From contig NZ_LECT01000053.1 in assembly GCF_001027925.1 (NCBI RefSeq), forward strand, positions 31,515 through 95,514: DNA of 64,000 nt. The letters run 5' to 3'. The notes below the pieces were generated by a model. It was not told where the DNA came from. It did no database searches and saw only the letters and a list, made by a program, of their open reading frames with translations. Numbering within the stretch: position 1 is the stretch's first letter; each line of letters starts with the position of its first letter. A program made the translations under genes and the position numbers. This DNA comes from Rhodopirellula islandica (GTDB lineage Bacteria > Planctomycetota > Planctomycetia > Pirellulales > Pirellulaceae). Below, in pieces: positions 9,372 through 21,700 of this stretch.

Positions 9372-10294
9372 CGTTGAACTCCCGATGCTCGACGCTTGGA
9401 AATCGATTCGGGTGTGTCATCCACGCTGGATGGTTCCAACAACCGCATCGTGCAACGGTCTCCGGGACGAAGTTCACCGGATGGATTCTGGATACGGACC
9501 CGAATTTCGATGGTCCCGCTTTCACTGTTGATCGATGGGCCGATGGTTTCGATTTTGCCGTCAACCGTTTTTCGAGCCGCACGAAAATACACCTGAGTGT
9601 CCATTCCGATCTTCATTGCCATCGCCCGATCCGCCATCACATTGAAGACGCCTTGCAGAATATCGGTGCGGACCAAACGCACGATTTCAGGGTCCGAAGG
9701 TGTGATCGTCGCTCCCAAACCAGCCTTCTTCTCTGCAATCACTCCGTCAAAGGGAGCTCGGATGCAACGTCGTTTCCATTGCAATTCCAGACGGTTGGCT
9801 TCTGCCATCCGCAACGACCTTTGTTCCGTTGCGGTCAACAGACGAGCCTTGGCGACATTGAGTTCCATTTCCGCCCGGCGGAGCTCATCGGACCCCGCCA
9901 TTTCATCGCGTAGCAAACGACGCAGGTGCTCAACTCGCACGGTCTGCAAATCCAGCGAAGCTTGGGCGGCATGGATCTCACCCACCATCGACGCTTGGAT
10001 CTTGGCAATTTCCATGGAGGCTCGTTCGATTTCATCATCCAGCCTCGCGATCACATCGTTGGCTTGAACGCGCTGCCCGACCTTCACTGGGATTTCGGTG
10101 ATGCGGCCCAGGTCTTCGCTGCCGAGGTAGATGTCTTCGATTGCCTGTGAGAAGCCTTCGTAAGCCGAATCGCCATACAACGCGACACCTCGCGAAGAGG
10201 TGGATTCCTTTTGGGCCAAGGCAAGATTTGACGACAGGCCCCATGCAATGAAAGCAGCCAATGCGATGATCGTCCGTGATGTTCGTTTCATCAT
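9365..10294 (-). CDS. Periplasmic adaptor, HlyD/RND membrane-fusion type
   Basis: 309 residues with a clear signal peptide (MMKRTSRTIIALAAF..., cleavage after LALA at 24-27). The mature part has the usual order: first lipoyl half (VGQRVQANDVIARLDDE), an alpha-helical hairpin of about 80 residues, second lipoyl half (IRAPFDGVIAEKKAG), then a beta-barrel domain ending in RPGDRCTMRLLEP. It is short for the family and carries no obvious lipobox. It lies 6 bp after the TolC gene and overlaps the next adaptor by ATGGTGA. Its likely job is to bridge the TolC-like channel and the inner-membrane components in the same operon. Confidence 0.87.
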   Translation of the reverse strand: MMKRTSRTIIALAAFIAWGLSSNLALAQKESTSSRGVALYGDSAYEGFSQAIEDIYLGSEDLGRITEIPVKVGQRVQANDVIARLDDEIERASMEIAKIQASMVGEIHAAQASLDLQTVRVEHLRRLLRDEMAGSDELRRAEMELNVAKARLLTATEQRSLRMAEANRLELQWKRRCIRAPFDGVIAEKKAGLGATITPSDPEIVRLVRTDILQGVFNVMADRAMAMKIGMDTQVYFRAARKTVDGKIETIGPSINSESGTIEIRVRIQNPSGELRPGDRCTMRLLEPSSVDDTPESISKRRASGVQRW

Positions 10295-10300
10295 GCGTTC

Positions 10301-12391
10301 CTATTCCATGCTTTCCGATGTGGTCACGTCGTCTTTGGGCGCGGAGCCTTCCCATTCGATCATCCCTGATTCACTGACCAGTGATTCTCCGAACGATTCG
10401 GTGTCTCGCGGCAAATCAAAGTCAGCGATGCGAGTCAGAGGTGTCAACTGATCCAGTTCGACGGGGCCAGTTTGCAACACCTCAATCTGACTGGTGTTGC
10501 CGGGCCGAGTGGGCTGGATGCCTTCCGTCTTGAGCAACGTGCCCATTGCCTTTTGCAATTCAATCAAGGAAATGATGGAAGCGACTTGTGCTGTCACCAA
10601 AAGTTGTTCCGCTTCCGTCCGTCGTTTCTGAGTTTCGAGCAGATCCTCCAGCACCAAGGCGGTGGGTCCACCGTCACCTGCCAACACTTCCCAACGTCGG
10701 GTTGCAATTTCCTCTTCCCGGACGGCCGCTGCCAGCGTGATCGCTTTGCTGTCCCGCAATTGAAAATTCGCGTTCGCTTGAATCAGTGCGGTTTCAATTT
10801 CTCGCCGCGCCGTCAGCAGACTGAGCCGCAATTCTTCGCTGCGTTGTTGGTAGCGATACCGTGCTTCGCGAACCCGACTGCGAGCCGCACGACGCCCGTA
10901 TGGCAAACTGTATTGCAACATCGCGGTCAGACCAGGACCTTCCGTGAACTGATCACCGAAGGCTTGAAAGAATCGATTGTCGCCACGGAGCCCTGACAGG
11001 TACGCATCGAACACGGCATCCAGTTGAGGCTTCAGTTCATTGCGAGTCACGTTGATGCTCAACCCTGCGGCGGCGAGCTCTTGCGTGGCGGCTTGGATGT
11101 CCGGTCGATATTCCAAACCACGAACGATCGCATCGTGCAAGTCAATGTTTTCGCTGGGAATGTCGGGGTTCGCGAGCGGGATCAGCTCGACGGATTGATT
11201 CAAAGTCGCCAGTGCGGGGCTGCCAACCAGCGTTCGCAAGCGAACCTGCAAACGGCGCAACTCAGCTTCGATTTCAATCAGTCGATCGCGATCGGTTGCC
11301 AATCGACGCTGGACCTTGATCCGTTGCAACGGCCCTGAATCCAGGTCCGCACGAGCGTCGACCAAACGGGCGATCTGTTCCCCCCGTTCAATCAGGCTCC
11401 GTTGCTGCACCAGGTGACAACGTCGTTCGTACAAACGCCAAAACGCTTGAAACGTTTCGACCAAATGGTTTTCCACTTCTGCCCGCATTTCTTGCCAAGC
11501 GATTCGGCTTTCGATGGATGCTTGGGTGACCAGCCGGGTGTTGTAGACCTGGCCGCTGGTCGCGAGCAAAGGTTGCGTGATACTGAGGCTGATTTTCGAA
11601 TTGCCCTGCGGGTTGGGCTCGAAGAACAGGCTGTTGCTATCGAGCGTCCCCAGCTCTTGGGACAAATCCACCACCGCACCACGACGCGTCAACTTTCGAA
11701 AACCACCACTGGCAGTGACCGAATTTTGAATCAGTCGTTCGGGTCCGCCCGTCGTCAAGGTGCTGCCGACTGGATCGTTGATTCGGCCGTAGCCACCTTC
11801 CAGCAAAAACGTGGGGTCGAAGACCGCATCCTGTTGAACAATCTTTTCGTAAGCGATTGAAGTCCGGCGTGAAACAGCCGAGATCCGAGGGCTGGTTTCC
11901 AGCGTGTCCGTCAACACCGTGGGAAGGTCAAAGGCGACTTGTTCAGGCGACTGCAACAGCCCTGAAAACGCAACGGATTCCCACCATGGGGCGGCAACAC
12001 TCGGATTGCCTTCCATCTCAAGGTGGTCGGCTTGGGCGGATGAGTCGGCAGGCAATGACATGCCGTCTTCGGCGGGGGCCGGTAGCGGATTGGGAGCCGC
12101 CACCGTTTCCGGTTCCAAGGAATCTCGCCGCGCCGCCTCGGCAACGTTGAGTGCTGCCGCGTCTAGAAACCGCTGGAACGAAGTGTCACTTGGCTCATCC
12201 GCCCCCATCCGCTGCGGCGACAGCGTGAAAGCGAGCAGACAGGCCGTTCCCGTCATCCAAGCATTCACCATCGATCGTTGCCAAGGCTGATTTGCCTTGA
12301 CCAACGAATGGCGCCGATGGCACCCCGACGATCCGGCCCGCAACGGCCATCTCGTGAGCATGCTTCGAAAATGCTGAACGACGAGCTTCAT
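10301..12391 (-). CDS. TolC-family outer-membrane channel protein
   Basis: The frame is open from 12571, but I start it at the ATG at 12391, preceded by AAGGAAGGA. That gives 696 residues; ATGs at 12361 and 12271 are alternatives. A hydrophobic signal-like segment follows MVNAWMTG (ATG 12271), ending near QRMGADEP. The mature protein has the long helical repeats of outer-membrane efflux proteins: two half-repeats with coiled-coil helices (VENHLVETFQAFWRLYERR; LRLSLLTARREIETALIQA), the RP(D/E)IQAA motif at about 470 (nt ~11,100), and barrel strands such as SLSITQPLLA. The C-terminal ~70 residues are an acidic extension. First gene of the operon that serves the giant protein; the shared 326-bp region upstream separates it from the giant gene. 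Confidence 0.88.
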   Translation of the reverse strand: MKLVVQHFRSMLTRWPLRAGSSGCHRRHSLVKANQPWQRSMVNAWMTGTACLLAFTLSPQRMGADEPSDTSFQRFLDAAALNVAEAARRDSLEPETVAAPNPLPAPAEDGMSLPADSSAQADHLEMEGNPSVAAPWWESVAFSGLLQSPEQVAFDLPTVLTDTLETSPRISAVSRRTSIAYEKIVQQDAVFDPTFLLEGGYGRINDPVGSTLTTGGPERLIQNSVTASGGFRKLTRRGAVVDLSQELGTLDSNSLFFEPNPQGNSKISLSITQPLLATSGQVYNTRLVTQASIESRIAWQEMRAEVENHLVETFQAFWRLYERRCHLVQQRSLIERGEQIARLVDARADLDSGPLQRIKVQRRLATDRDRLIEIEAELRRLQVRLRTLVGSPALATLNQSVELIPLANPDIPSENIDLHDAIVRGLEYRPDIQAATQELAAAGLSINVTRNELKPQLDAVFDAYLSGLRGDNRFFQAFGDQFTEGPGLTAMLQYSLPYGRRAARSRVREARYRYQQRSEELRLSLLTARREIETALIQANANFQLRDSKAITLAAAVREEEIATRRWEVLAGDGGPTALVLEDLLETQKRRTEAEQLLVTAQVASIISLIELQKAMGTLLKTEGIQPTRPGNTSQIEVLQTGPVELDQLTPLTRIADFDLPRDTESFGESLVSESGMIEWEGSAPKDDVTTSESME

Positions 12392-12717
12392 TCCTTCCTT
12401 GACCAGTTTCGCTTTTGGACGCAAACACCGCCGGTCTCGGACTCCCCCCTTCCTTGCGGGAACGCCAACAGGAGCTGTTGACCGACTGAGTGACTGCGCA
12501 CCTGGGAACGCCCAGGCGGGATTCACTACGTGTACAGATATCTTCGGAAGCATTGGTCGTGAGGATTGCAACGACCGTGACTGATTTTCAAGTCAAGGTT
12601 GGTTTGACCAGGCTCAATCGACAAATCCGGCAGGGTCATCGGAACCCGCAAAGTCTGCGGATCCTACCTGGACACCCGTACGTCTCATGCGGGCGTGAAT
12701 TTGTGTCGTTTAGGACG
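12392..12717 (+). promoter_or_regulatory. Divergent control region between the tolC operon and the giant gene
   Basis: This 326-bp stretch between two divergent starts must hold both promoters. It contains a perfect inverted repeat CCTGGG-AACG-CCCAGG at 12501-12516 that could be an operator or an mRNA hairpin. GGGAACGCC recurs at 12458-12466 and 12504-12512. An imperfect CCCG...CGGG pair lies at 12674-12692. The giant frame is open through part of this region (ATG at 12490), but the codons there do not look like an exported protein's N terminus. I could not assign -35/-10 boxes with confidence. Confidence 0.45.
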
Positions 12718-15700
12718 ATGAGGCAATTCACCATGCAAACTAACGATTCTGAAGACAAAGCGATGGGCAAACGCGATTTTCATTTCTTCCAACTGGAAGA
12801 CCGTGTCTTGCTCTCCGGCGAAGGCTTGGATGCGATCGATGTCATCGCACCGGATGCCGACCTGCTGGAATCAATCAACGCGGAACTCGACGCCATCGAT
12901 GCTGCGTTGGATGACATAGCGGTGGGGGATGTGACCCCCGATGGTGAAGCACGCCGGATCAAAGACGAACCCGACTTCTACGATCCGGCGGATGGTCCGA
13001 TCATCATGGACCCGGCGCGTCCGATCGAAGTCATCTTCATTGACGAAGGCGTGCAAGACAGCGACACACTGATCGCAAACCTCCGAGATCAAAGTGACGA
13101 CTCGCAGTGGGTCATCGTGCGTCTGTCTGATGACCACAGCGGGGTTGATCAAATCAGCGACATCTTGGCGACGCTGCAGGGCGTTGACGCCATTCACTTG
13201 GTCTCCCACGGTGACGGCGAAAGCATTCAGCTGGGGAGCGATCGACTGAGCATCGACTCCGCGCCTTCGTTTGCCGGTGACATTGCGAGCTGGGGGCATT
13301 CCCTGGACACGCAAGCTGACTTACTGATCTATGGGTGCGACCTCGCCAGCACCACCGAGGGGCAAGACCTGATCGAAATGCTGGCGTTGGTTTGCAATTG
13401 CGACGTCGCCGCCAGTGATGATGCGACCGGGCATGAAGATTTGGGCGGTGACTGGATCCTGGAGTATGCCGTCGGTGATGTGCAGACCGAAGTCGCGTTC
13501 GGTTACGCCGCTCAAGCATCGTGGAGAGGAACACTGGATATTACCAGCGATCTCGTCATGCATCACACGTTCGATAGCGACGCCAGCGACAGCAGCGGCA
13601 ATGCCTACGATGGTACGCGCACCAACGGTGCGGTGATCGACACCAACGACACACCCAACTTAATCGGCGATGGAAAGCTGAGCCTGGACGGCGACAATGA
13701 CTATGTCGACTTCAGTGCACACGTAGCAAACTTTCAAGGGATCACCGAAGGCACGATCTCGGCCTGGATTTATCACGACGCCAACAGCCGCGATGTCATT
13801 TTCGAAACCTCCGACAGTGGAGACAGCAACTCACGAATTGCCCTGTTTCGGGATGACGACGGATCGCTCGACTTCTTCATCCGCGAAGGCTCAACCGAAC
13901 TGTTGGACGTACAGACTGCCGCCGGGATCATCCCCCAGAGCACCTGGACACATGTCGCGGTGACGGTCAATGCAGGCGGGAACAAACTGTATGTCAACGG
14001 TGTGCAGCAGGCTGTGACGTACAACGTCGGTTCGGCGGCAACCAATCGTTTCTTCGATGATGTCTCGGACTTGGACTTCGGCAGTTGGGGCGTCGACAAG
14101 TACAGCGGTTCAAGCTTCACACGCCACTTCGACGGGATGATCGACGATGGCCGGGTCTACGATCGAGCACTCAGCGCCGGTGACATCCAAGAGCTGATCG
14201 AAGTCGTGGACACGATCTCGGTCACCACCACGAACGACCTCTCCAACGGCAACACCACCAGCTTCGCAACTCTGCTTGCCAACGACGGCGGCGACGGTAT
14301 TTCGCTTCGAGAAGCGATCGACGCGGCCAACAATCAAGCCGGGGCCGATACGATCCACTTCGATATTAGCGGCACCGGCGCGCATACGATCAATCTGACG
14401 TCATCACTGACGATCACTGACACAGTCTCCATCGATGCGACGACCGATGATAGTTTTGCCGCTAACGGCAACCAACCTGCGATCATTCTGGACGGCAATG
14501 ACAGTTTCACAGGCGACGGCATCGTGCTGACAAGTACCGCGGATGACAGCATGATTCGCGGCTTCGTAATCCGCGACTTCAGCGGCGATGGGATCGAGAT
14601 CCAGGCGGACTCAGATGGCAATACGATCGTGGGCAACTACATCGGTCGCTTCAACACGAGTGGTACAGACGCGGGAGAATCCCAGGCCAATCTAGGCCAA
14701 GGGGTTCGCATCGTCGGATCCAATAACATCATCGGCGGAACCACCGCCGCAGACCGCAACTTGATCAGTGGGAACTCGGACGGTATCGAAATCTCCAATG
14801 CCAGTGGCAACGTGATTCAGGGCAACTATATCGGCACCGACATTACGGGTACCCTCGATCTCGGCAATTTATACGACGGGATCTGGATGGTTTCGTCAGC
14901 CAACGACAACCAGATTCTGGACAATCTAATTTCCGGCAACGGTGCCCGTGGAATTAACATCGGCGATACCGGTACCAACACGGGAAACGTGATTCAAGGC
15001 AACCTGATCGGTACGCAAGCCGACGGAGTCTCGACGCTTGGCAACACAGCTAACGGAATCTTGCTGGGCGATGGCGGGTCTGCGGATAACACAACGATCG
15101 GCGGCGCGACCGACGGACAAGGCAACACCATCGCATTCAACGGTGACGATGGCATCGCGGTCTACGACGGCACGTCAGTGTCCATCCTCGGCAACTCGAT
15201 TTTCAGCAACACTGGCCAAGCGGTTGATCTGGGGACCAGTGGCGTTGCAGCCAACGATGTTGGCGATTCCGATTCGGGTGCAAACGATTTGCAAAACTAT
15301 GCCGTGCTGAGTTCAGCCGGGACCGACGGCAGCGGACAAGTTGCCGTATCGGGATCGCTGAACACGACCTCCAACACCACCGCAAGAATCGAATTCTTCG
15401 TCACGGACGTCGCTGCCGCAGGGAACGGAGAAGGCAAGACCTACTTGGGCTACACGACCGTCGTCACCGGTGGCGATGGGAACGCCTACTTTGTTGAATC
15501 CTTCGATGCGACTCTAGCGGCCGGTCAGTACATCACGTCGACCACAACGGTGATCCATGTCGGTGGCACGTACGGATCGACCTCCGAGTTTTCCGCCAAC
15601 GTGCAAGCCACCAGTGCGCTGATTGTCGAGACGGACGGCGATGTGCTCGATGGTGACACCTCCAGCATTGCGGCACTGTATGCGGACAAAGGTACCGACG

Positions 15701-18700
15701 GATTCATTTCGCTTCGAGAAGCGATCATTGCGTCGAACAACACCGCGGGTGCTGACACCATTTTCTTGGGTGACAACAACTACGCGTTGATTCAATCAGG
15801 AGCCAGTGAGAACCTCGCTGCAACAGGTGACCTGGATATCACCAGCACCATCTCGATTGTTGGAGTCAACGCAGCTGAAACAACGATTAGTGGCGTCGGA
15901 CTCGGTGACCGTATCTTCGATATCAAGAGCGGAGGTTCGCTGACTTTGAACCAGCTTGCCGTGGCAGACGCAGCGATCACAAGCGTAAGCGGTGCTGGCG
16001 TTAACAACGCGGGGATCCTGAATGCTTCAGACGTCGTTTTCCGCGATAACTCAGTGGACAGCAGTTTCGGCGGAGCCATCTTCAATGCTGGGACCGCATT
16101 CCTAAACCAGGTTTCGATCTACGACAATCGTGCAACCAGCGGCGCTGGCATCTTCCAGAGCAGTGGGACGCTCACCATGTCCAATGTGGACATGAGTGGA
16201 AACTCGGCCGACTCCCACGGTGGAGCCATCTACACATCAGGCGGATCGACCAATATCCGGCACTCGACCATCGTCGACAATACCTCCGGTGATGTTGCTG
16301 GAGGCATCTACGCTGGGGCATCCACAACGATCCAAAGCTCGATCCTTGCGGACAACACAGGAACCAGCGCTGATGCCTACAACACCGTCGTCAGCAACGG
16401 TTACAACATCATCGAGCAGTACCAAAACTTCACCGCACACGGAACCGACATCACGGGCGCCTACGACGCCAGCGATCGCTCGATCGACACGACGACGGGA
16501 CTCGCCTACCACACGTTGAGTGCGGGAGATGTGGGGGTTGATGGTGGTGGCGGTGCCGCCCCGTTCACGGATGTTCTGGGAAACCAACGTGACTCAAACG
16601 CCGATATCGGCGCCTACGAATACGTTTCCGTGCCCCAATTGTTGGCACACTACCAGTTCGACTCGGGAGCTGACGCGACGGACAGCAGCGGAAATGGGTA
16701 CGACGGCACGTTGGAAGGCGACGCCTCCGTCGATATCACGACGAACACGAATCAAATCGGCAACGGCAAACTGACTTTGGACGGGTCCGGCGACTACGTG
16801 GACCTGTCGGCGAACGTCGGTAGTTTTTCAGCGCTGAGCGAAGGCACCATCGCTGCCTGGGTCAAACTTTCGACGACCGATTTCTCAACAATCTTCGACA
16901 TCAGTGACCAAGGGACCGAAAACTTCGCCTCGCTTTGGGTTGAAAATGGAAATCTAGTTTGGGCGATCAGTACGAACGGCTCATCAGTGATGCGTGCGAC
17001 CTCGACTGCCACCATCAATGACGACACCTGGCATCACGTGGCGGTCACGACCGACGCAAGTGGCACCAGCCTGTATATCGACGGCGTGGAACTGACCGGC
17101 GGCGCCGTGACGTATTCGCAGGGCGACGCAACCACGACGGCGTTCTTCGACGACTTAGAAGGCGCGACATCAGTGAAGCTCGGTGCGTACGACATCGGTT
17201 CCGTCGGCGGCGAATTCACCGGCTTGATCGATGACGTGCAGATCTATAACTACGCAATCAACGATTCGGAAATGTCCGAACTGCACGCCTATCGATCCGA
17301 GACTCCCACCGATCTGTCTGCCACGTTCACGAACGGTGGGGGGCTGAGCATCAATGACGATGGTGGTGACGACGTCTATCTGTTGGCCGAAAATGGAATC
17401 GGCTCGGTTGATCTGACTCAGATCAGTTTTGAAGCCCAGTTCAGCACCAACACGACCGACGATGACACCACGCTGATCTCATACGCCGGGGGGGCCTCCA
17501 CCAATGAGTTCTTGGTCTACATCAACACAAACGGTGGAGCGGGGCGAGCGATTGTGCAGGTGGGAGGCAGCAGTTTCGTCTCCACCGCGATCGACTACAA
17601 CACTCTCCGCGACGGAGAAATTCACACATGGTCGGTGACATGGGACAGTTCCGGAGGCGCGGTGAAAATCTACGCCGATGGGGTTCTGGTTGACTCGGGC
17701 ACCGGGATCAATGCGACTTCGTCCATCACTAGCGGCGGAACGTTGCTGTTGGGGCAGGAGCAGGATGCGGTCGAAGGCGGCTTCAACAACGCCCAGGCCT
17801 TCAAGGGCAAACTGTACGATGTTCGACTGTTCAATGATGTTCGCACCGAACACGAAATCGCGGCCAGCCGCCGAAGTGGACTGCCGTATGACGAAGCTAA
17901 CATGATAGCGAACTGGAAGTTCGACCAACTTTCTTCTGACGGCGTCGTAGTGGATTCGGTCAGCGGCAATAACCTCACCGTCAAACACACCACCGAATCT
18001 GGCTTTCTAGCTAGCGAAGTTTCGTTGACTTTCTCGGTCGATGAAAATGCACTGGATGGAACGGTTCTCGGCCAGGTTTCTGGAGTGGACGCCGAACGTG
18101 AAGCACAGATCACGTCGCTGTTGGCCACCGACCCGAACCTGACTTACAGCGCCGAGACTGGCAAGTTCTATCAGTTCGTTTCAACTGCAAGCACGTGGGA
18201 TCAAGCTCAAGACGCTGCAACCTCGTCTTTGCTGAATACAGTCTCAGGCGAATTGGTAACGATTCATACGGCGACTGAGCAGGCGATGATCGCTGAAATC
18301 GCCGCCAGTAACAATGTCTCGCTCTGGATCGGTGCGTCTGATTCTGACACCGAAGGTGATTGGCGTTGGTACGACGGTACGAACGCGGACGAGCAGTTCT
18401 GGAGTGGAGTTGACTCGGGCAGCGACGTCAACAATAGCTACACCAATTGGAATCTAGGGGAACCCAACGATTCTGGCGGCGCGGAGGACGTAGCATACCT
18501 ATGGTTTGGGGATGGCAGCTGGAACGATTCCGATTCGACCCAGTCGCTTGGCAGGCATGTGGTCCAATGGGATGCCGACGACGTCCTGGACGCGACCGAT
18601 GCGCTGACCTATTCCATTCATTCGCCGACGGTTGCCGGAGCATTCGCGATCGACGCCAGCACCGGCACGATCACAGTCGCCGATGGATCGTTGTTGGACT

Positions 18701-21700
18701 ACGAAACCAACGCGATACACTCCATGACCGTCCGCGTCACCGACGGCGACTCGAACGCCTATGACGAAGTCTTCACCGTCGAACTTAACGATCTTGTCGA
18801 ATCCAACAACGCCCCGACCGATCTGTCCAGCGGAATTGAACTGAACACCGATGGCGGCAATGACAGTTATCTCTATCTAACCGATGGTCGCCCCGTGCTT
18901 GGCGACTTGACCCAACTGACCGTGGAATCGACCTTCCAAATCGACTCGGTTCCGAACGGCTACATTCCGATCATTGATTATCAAGAGGGTGGAATTGAGA
19001 CGGAGTTCGGAGTCGCGATCAACCCCGATGGCTCCCTGCATATCGTGGTCAATAATCAAACCCCCGCAACAACCACAGGAACCTACACCCAGCTCCTTGA
19101 CGGTGAACAACATCACATCGCGGTCTCGTGGGACAACACCAACGGGGATGTTCATTTCTACATTGATGGACAGTATGCGGAATCGCTCGCCGGCGTTGAA
19201 ACCGGTCATCAGCTCTACAACGGATCGACGACGCAGTTGCTCCTTGGGCAAGATGCCGATGACGCCGGAGACGTTTACTCCGCGAACGTCTTCAGCGGCA
19301 CTTTGCATGATGTTCGAGTTTGGAACGAAGTCCGCAGCGCATCCGAAATCGAACTGAACTATCAAGCCAAATTCGACAGTGGCAACTTGCCCAGCAACCT
19401 GGTCGCCAACTGGCAGATGGATGGTTTCAACGGATCCAGCGAAGTCGTTGATGTTGTCGGCGGAAACAACTTGAGCGTCGGCCACGGAGTCGGCGCCGGC
19501 TTCACCGCCAGCACGCCAGTGGAAGACTTACATATCGCCGAGAACGCGACGGACGGAACCACCGTTGGTTACGTCGTGCCAACCGATCCTGATGTCATCA
19601 ACGATGTGGTCAACGATGGACAGTTCCTGGAGGCTGGTGTTCCGGCGACTTTCCAACCCTACGAATCCCCGGCAACGATGGGTGCTTGGCAGGTGGTGCA
19701 GAACAGCGTCGACCTGCTCGGTGACAGCTATGAAAGAACTCCGCTGGGAGGGCAGGGGATTGACCTGAACGGTGTCGGTCCCGGAGCGATCGAGCAGACG
19801 CTAACGACAGAGATCGGTCGTGAATATCAAGTCACATTCGCGTTCTCCGGAAATTGGGGCAGCGATGATAACACGAAGGATTTACGCGTCAGTGCAGGCG
19901 GCATATCGACAGACTTCTCGGTCACCGAACCGGACGGTTGGTCGGAAACCAACATGCTATGGGGTCATCGGACCTTTACATTTGTTGCTGAATCGACTTC
20001 AACGACCCTGCAAATGATGTCAATGGATGCCGTCAGCATCGATTTTGCCACCAACAACTCGGGTCCTGTGATCGGCGATGTGCAAGTCATCGAAATCCCA
20101 GCAGCGATATCGACGATCCGAAACAACGACTCGACGTTGACTTACGATGCAGCGACGGACAAGTTCTACCGCTACGTCGATGCGGATACCGACTGGAATT
20201 CGGCGTTGGCCTTGGCCACCGGTTCATCGCTGAACGGAATCGACGGACAGTTGGTCACCATTCGTTCGCAGTACGAACAAGAACTGATCTACAAGATTGC
20301 GACCGACAACAATGACTACATCTGGTTGGGTGCTTCCGACACGCTGGTCGAGGGTGAATACCGCTGGTACGACGGCACCGAGGCGGCCGACTTGTTCTGG
20401 CAGGGTAACCACTCAACGGGTAGTGCGATCGACAATGCCTACAACAACTGGAGTGCAACGGAGCCCAACAATGTCTCCGTCCATGACTATGCCTTTCTTT
20501 GGAATGTGGATGGAACCTGGGGCGATACATCTGGTAAACCGGGAACTCCCGATGTCGTGGTCGAATGGGACGCGTCCGAAGTCCTCAGCAACTTCACATT
20601 CACGCTAACCGATGACGCAGGTGGACGTTTTGCGATCGACGCTTCAACTGGCGAAGTCACCGTCGCGAATGGTTTGCAACTCGACTACGAAGCGAACACC
20701 TCCCACAACATCGAAGTTCAAGTATCCGACGCTGCCGGAAATAGCTACGCCGAAACGATGACCATCGCCGTCGATGATCTCGATGACAACGTGGCACCCG
20801 TGATCAGTTCGCCTGGCGGAACGCTGCCGTACAATGAAAACAGCGGCCCCTACCTGATCGGCGCTGCGAGCACGATCACCGACGCCGACAACACCGACTT
20901 CGACGGCGGGCAACTTCACCTGCAATTGACCGCCAATGGCCTGACCGAGGATGTCCTGGACATCCGCAACCAGGGAACCGCAGCGGGGCAAGTTGGCATC
21001 AGCGGAACCGATGTGACTTACGGCGGAGTCGTTGTGGGGACTTACACGGGTCCCGTCACAGGCAGCACCGCGTTGGTCGTGACGTTCAATAGCAACGCCA
21101 CACAAACCATCCTCAACGCGGTACAAGACAACCTGACGTACGAAAACACGTCCGAGAACCCGTCGACGTCGGTACGAACGATCGAGGAATACATCACCGA
21201 TGGCGATGGCGGAACGAGCAACACCATATCCGGCGGCATCCAACCGACCCAGGTCAACGACGCGCCGGTGATGGCCCCCTGGGCACCCGTCTACAACACG
21301 GCCGAAGGCAATGGCTCCTTTATCGCAACGGTCTCAGCGGTCTTGCAATCCAGCGTCTCGGACGTTGACACGGGCGCGGTGGAAGGTTTGGCGATCTATT
21401 CGGACACCGGCAGCGGTGGAGTGCTGGAGTACAGCATCAACGGCGGAAGCTGGACCGCGATCCCGTCCGTGGACTTGAACAACGCCCTCCTTTTGAAAGC
21501 AAGCGACCAAATTCGATTCACGCCCGACACCGAAAACGGCGGCTCAATGTCACTGAGCTACTACGCTTGGGACCAAACCAGCGGTACGGCAGGGGCCACG
21601 GCAGATGTCTCGTCACGCGGAGGGACGACAGCATTCAGCACGGCGGCGGACACCGTCACGATCAACGTGTCAGATGTCAACGACGAGCAAGTCATCTCGA

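Noticed and set aside
12490..12717. N-terminal extension of the giant protein
   Set aside because: The open frame continues upstream, but these codons do not resemble a leader. The LEPR-XLL motif normally lies within the first tens of residues, fitting the ATGs at 12718 or 12733.
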